64,000 nt of DNA, from NCBI GenBank assembly GCA_000814665.1, contig JWIH01000020.1, forward strand, positions 248,001-312,000, written 5' to 3'. Source of the DNA: Pseudoalteromonas flavipulchra NCIMB 2033 = ATCC BAA-314 (GTDB lineage Bacteria > Pseudomonadota > Gammaproteobacteria > Enterobacterales > Alteromonadaceae). How positions within the stretch are numbered: the stretch's first letter is position 1; each line of letters opens with the position of its first letter. The notes below the pieces were generated by a model that ran no database searches, was not told where the DNA came from, and saw only the letters and a program-made list of their open reading frames with translations. A program made the translations under genes and the position numbers. Below are positions 62,301 to 64,000 of the stretch, in pieces.

Positions 62301-63550
62301 AATGAGATACCCAATTGCTCGGCCACATCTACCGCACTTCTCACCCCATCTTCATGAAAACCGTTGAACCAGTACGCACCACAAAAATAACTATGGTATT
62401 TACCATCAATATCGGCTTTACGTTTTTGAGCCGCAATGCTGGTGGTATTGAAAACCGGATGATGATAGACAAAGCGACGGATCACTTTGTCTTCAGCTAT
62501 CCCTTCATCGTGATTTAACGTGACACAGTATTGATGTTTAGCGTCAAACCCTTGCAGTATGTTCATTTGATAGGTGACGACAGCGGCTTTGTCCGTCGCT
62601 TCGTTTAACAAATAGTTCCAACTGGCCCACGCCAGCGGACGTTTTGGCAATAAACGGGTGTCAGTGTGTAGCACTACAGAGTTCGCAGTATAAGGTATCG
62701 CACCAAGTATCGCTTGCTCATCACTCGATGGGGTATTTAGTAATGCTAAAGCCTGATCGCTATGACATGCAAAGACGACTTTATCGAAGTACTCATTGCT
62801 GCCATCTTTGAAGACGATGGTCACGCCAGAGTCATCACGAACCACTGTTTCGATGTCGGCATTCAGCACAATATTGTCTTTAAATTCTGCCACTAATGGT
62901 TGAATGTATTCCCTAGAACCACCTGGGATAACATACCATTGAGGGCGATTTGTGATGTCCAAGAGCCCATGGTTGAAGAAAAACTGAACAAAGAATTTAG
63001 CTTCAAAGTCGAGCATTTCTTTGATACTGGTTGACCAGATCGCGGCGCCCATCGGCAAGATGTAATGCAGCTTAAAAAATTCATTAAATTGGTGTTGCTG
63101 TAGTAGCTTGCCAAGCGTTTCAACACCTCGATAGTCGTCTTTTTCATACAACGACTTACAAAGGCCATTAAAACGCACAATATCCTTTAGTAATCGCCAG
63201 AAGGTTGGCCTCAGTAGGTTACGTTTTTGTGCGAATAACGTGCGAAGTGAATGGCCATTGTACTCAAACTTGGATTGACTATTGTGAACACTGAAGCTCA
63301 TTTCAGTTTCTTGGCGACTAACACCAATTTCAGCCAGCAATTTTTCAAACTTTGGATAGGTTCTGTCGTTAAATACGATAAAGCCGGTATCAATTGCGAG
63401 CTTTTCATCTTGGTATTCAACATCAATAGTTGCCGTATGTCCGCCAATATAATCATTTTTTTCAAAGACTTTCACGTCATGTTGACGACTTAACAGGTAT
63501 GCTGCGGTCATACCTGAAATACCGCTTCCAATTATTGCAATCTTAGCCAC
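62297..63550 (-). CDS. FAD-dependent oxidoreductase of the lipid-modification cluster
   Basis: A 417-residue flavoprotein of the amine-oxidase/desaturase type. Dinucleotide-binding IGSGISGMTAAYLLS at residues 6-20, then the second FAD motif GGHTATID, DTGFIVFNDRTYP, and a C-terminal SYFCGAYWFNGFHEDG segment. Together with the SDR, DUF1365 and CFA genes it forms a tight operon with overlaps at both ends. It probably oxidises or desaturates an acyl chain in the membrane; the substrate is not known from sequence. Confidence 0.9.
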   Translation of the reverse strand: MAKIAIIGSGISGMTAAYLLSRQHDVKVFEKNDYIGGHTATIDVEYQDEKLAIDTGFIVFNDRTYPKFEKLLAEIGVSRQETEMSFSVHNSQSKFEYNGHSLRTLFAQKRNLLRPTFWRLLKDIVRFNGLCKSLYEKDDYRGVETLGKLLQQHQFNEFFKLHYILPMGAAIWSTSIKEMLDFEAKFFVQFFFNHGLLDITNRPQWYVIPGGSREYIQPLVAEFKDNIVLNADIETVVRDDSGVTIVFKDGSNEYFDKVVFACHSDQALALLNTPSSDEQAILGAIPYTANSVVLHTDTRLLPKRPLAWASWNYLLNEATDKAAVVTYQMNILQGFDAKHQYCVTLNHDEGIAEDKVIRRFVYHHPVFNTTSIAAQKRKADIDGKYHSYFCGAYWFNGFHEDGVRSAVDVAEQLGISF

Positions 63551-64000
63551 GGGCTATCCTTTTTGCGAGAGGTAACCACAACGAAAGCGGCAGTAACCTG
63601 AGAAGTTTTAAAAATAGAGTAAATCTTTTTGGGAAATGTATTTCCTTGCTGCGCTTTTCTATTCCTTTGCTAATGTAACCCACGGCCTCATCGACACTTA
63701 CAATAAATGGCATCGGAAAGTCGTTTTTATCTGTCAACGGCGTCTCTACAAAGCCAGGGTGAACCAAGGTGACATCAATGTCTTTTAATGTTGCTGTTAG
63801 AGTGCGAGCTACATAGCTGACAGCCGCTTTCGACGCACCGTACGCTTCGGCGCGAGGCAAAGGTAAAAATGCACTGCTGGAACTTACGATGCAAAGTTGC
63901 CCGCCTGATTTCATTTTTGGCAGTAAAACGTCTAGGCAGTGGCCGATTGAGATGACGTTGATATGCATTACTCGCTCAAACAAATGGCCGTCAAATTGGT
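63543..64000 (-). CDS. Short-chain dehydrogenase/reductase, partial
   Basis: The C-terminal 150 residues of an SDR, cut by the right edge; the frame is open to the end of the window. It carries CIVSSSSAFLPLPRAEAYGASKAAVS with the catalytic Ser, Tyr and Lys (Y-x-x-x-K in AYGASKAA) and VTLVHPGFVETPL, the usual PG motif. The N-terminal cofactor-binding part lies outside. It overlaps the FAD gene by eight bases and is the first visible gene of the operon. Confidence 0.88.
   Translation of the reverse strand, partial: QFDGHLFERVMHINVISIGHCLDVLLPKMKSGGQLCIVSSSSAFLPLPRAEAYGASKAAVSYVARTLTATLKDIDVTLVHPGFVETPLTDKNDFPMPFIVSVDEAVGYISKGIEKRSKEIHFPKRFTLFLKLLRLLPLSLWLPLAKRIARG

Overview
This window looks like a chromosomal segment of a marine gammaproteobacterium of the Alteromonadales, most likely Pseudoalteromonas or a close relative. 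The grounds are moderate-to-low GC, the minCDE/ycgL block, a CioAB-type quinol oxidase, many cyclic-di-GMP genes, solitary periplasmic binding proteins and many secreted hydrolases. The genus is an inference from gene content, not from a marker gene. I saw no rRNA, tRNA, complete insertion sequence, cas gene or CRISPR array.

Layout. 1-2 kb: the end of glgC and glgA (glycogen synthesis). 2.2-5.6 kb: a degenerate EAL-HDOD regulator, a DUF418 membrane protein and an orphan sugar-binding-type protein in one tight run. 5.6-10 kb: rluF, the minCDE division-site operon (minus strand), ycgL and a lytic transglycosylase. 10.1-13.1 kb: a GbsR/MarR regulator in an operon with cydAB, with an FNR-like box and a palindrome upstream. 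13.3-23.7 kb: a secreted nucleotide phosphodiesterase, a small membrane ORF, a Cache-diguanylate cyclase, a YfcC transporter, a GGDEF-EAL protein, hemH and an Aer-like chemoreceptor. 23.7-28.5 kb: an S41 protease lipoprotein, a two-component system and a lone tyrosine recombinase. 29-36 kb: accessory secreted and sensory genes: a beta-propeller sensor kinase, a DUF642-like propeller protein, an orphan binding protein and a LysR regulator.

36.8-40.5 kb holds the most interesting locus: two adjacent secreted proteins that look like a two-component alpha-helical pore-forming toxin. The first resembles the XaxA/YaxA (alpha-xenorhabdolysin) class. The second is a much larger partner with its own helical region and a C-terminal beta domain that recalls the receptor-binding end of Tc-toxin A subunits. 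Structured leader DNA precedes the pair, and an array of four REP doublets (REPINs) follows it at 40.5-40.9 kb.

40.9-55.3 kb: an MFS exporter with a divergent LysR and an ene-reductase, an S9 peptidase, two phosphatase-type proteins, a PAS diguanylate cyclase, a MexEF-like RND pump whose ribosome binding site lies in a predicted hairpin, and an MliC-like lysozyme-inhibitor lipoprotein. 55.3-59.7 kb: a second-type secDF pair without yajC, a small secreted protein and HU. 59.8-64 kb: the SDR, FAD oxidoreductase, DUF1365, CFA synthase and DUF2878 operon for membrane fatty-acid modification, running off the right edge.

Together the genes describe a free-living, surface-sensing marine bacterium with core division, haem and respiration genes, four cyclic-di-GMP proteins, efflux, secreted hydrolases and one accessory toxin-like locus.
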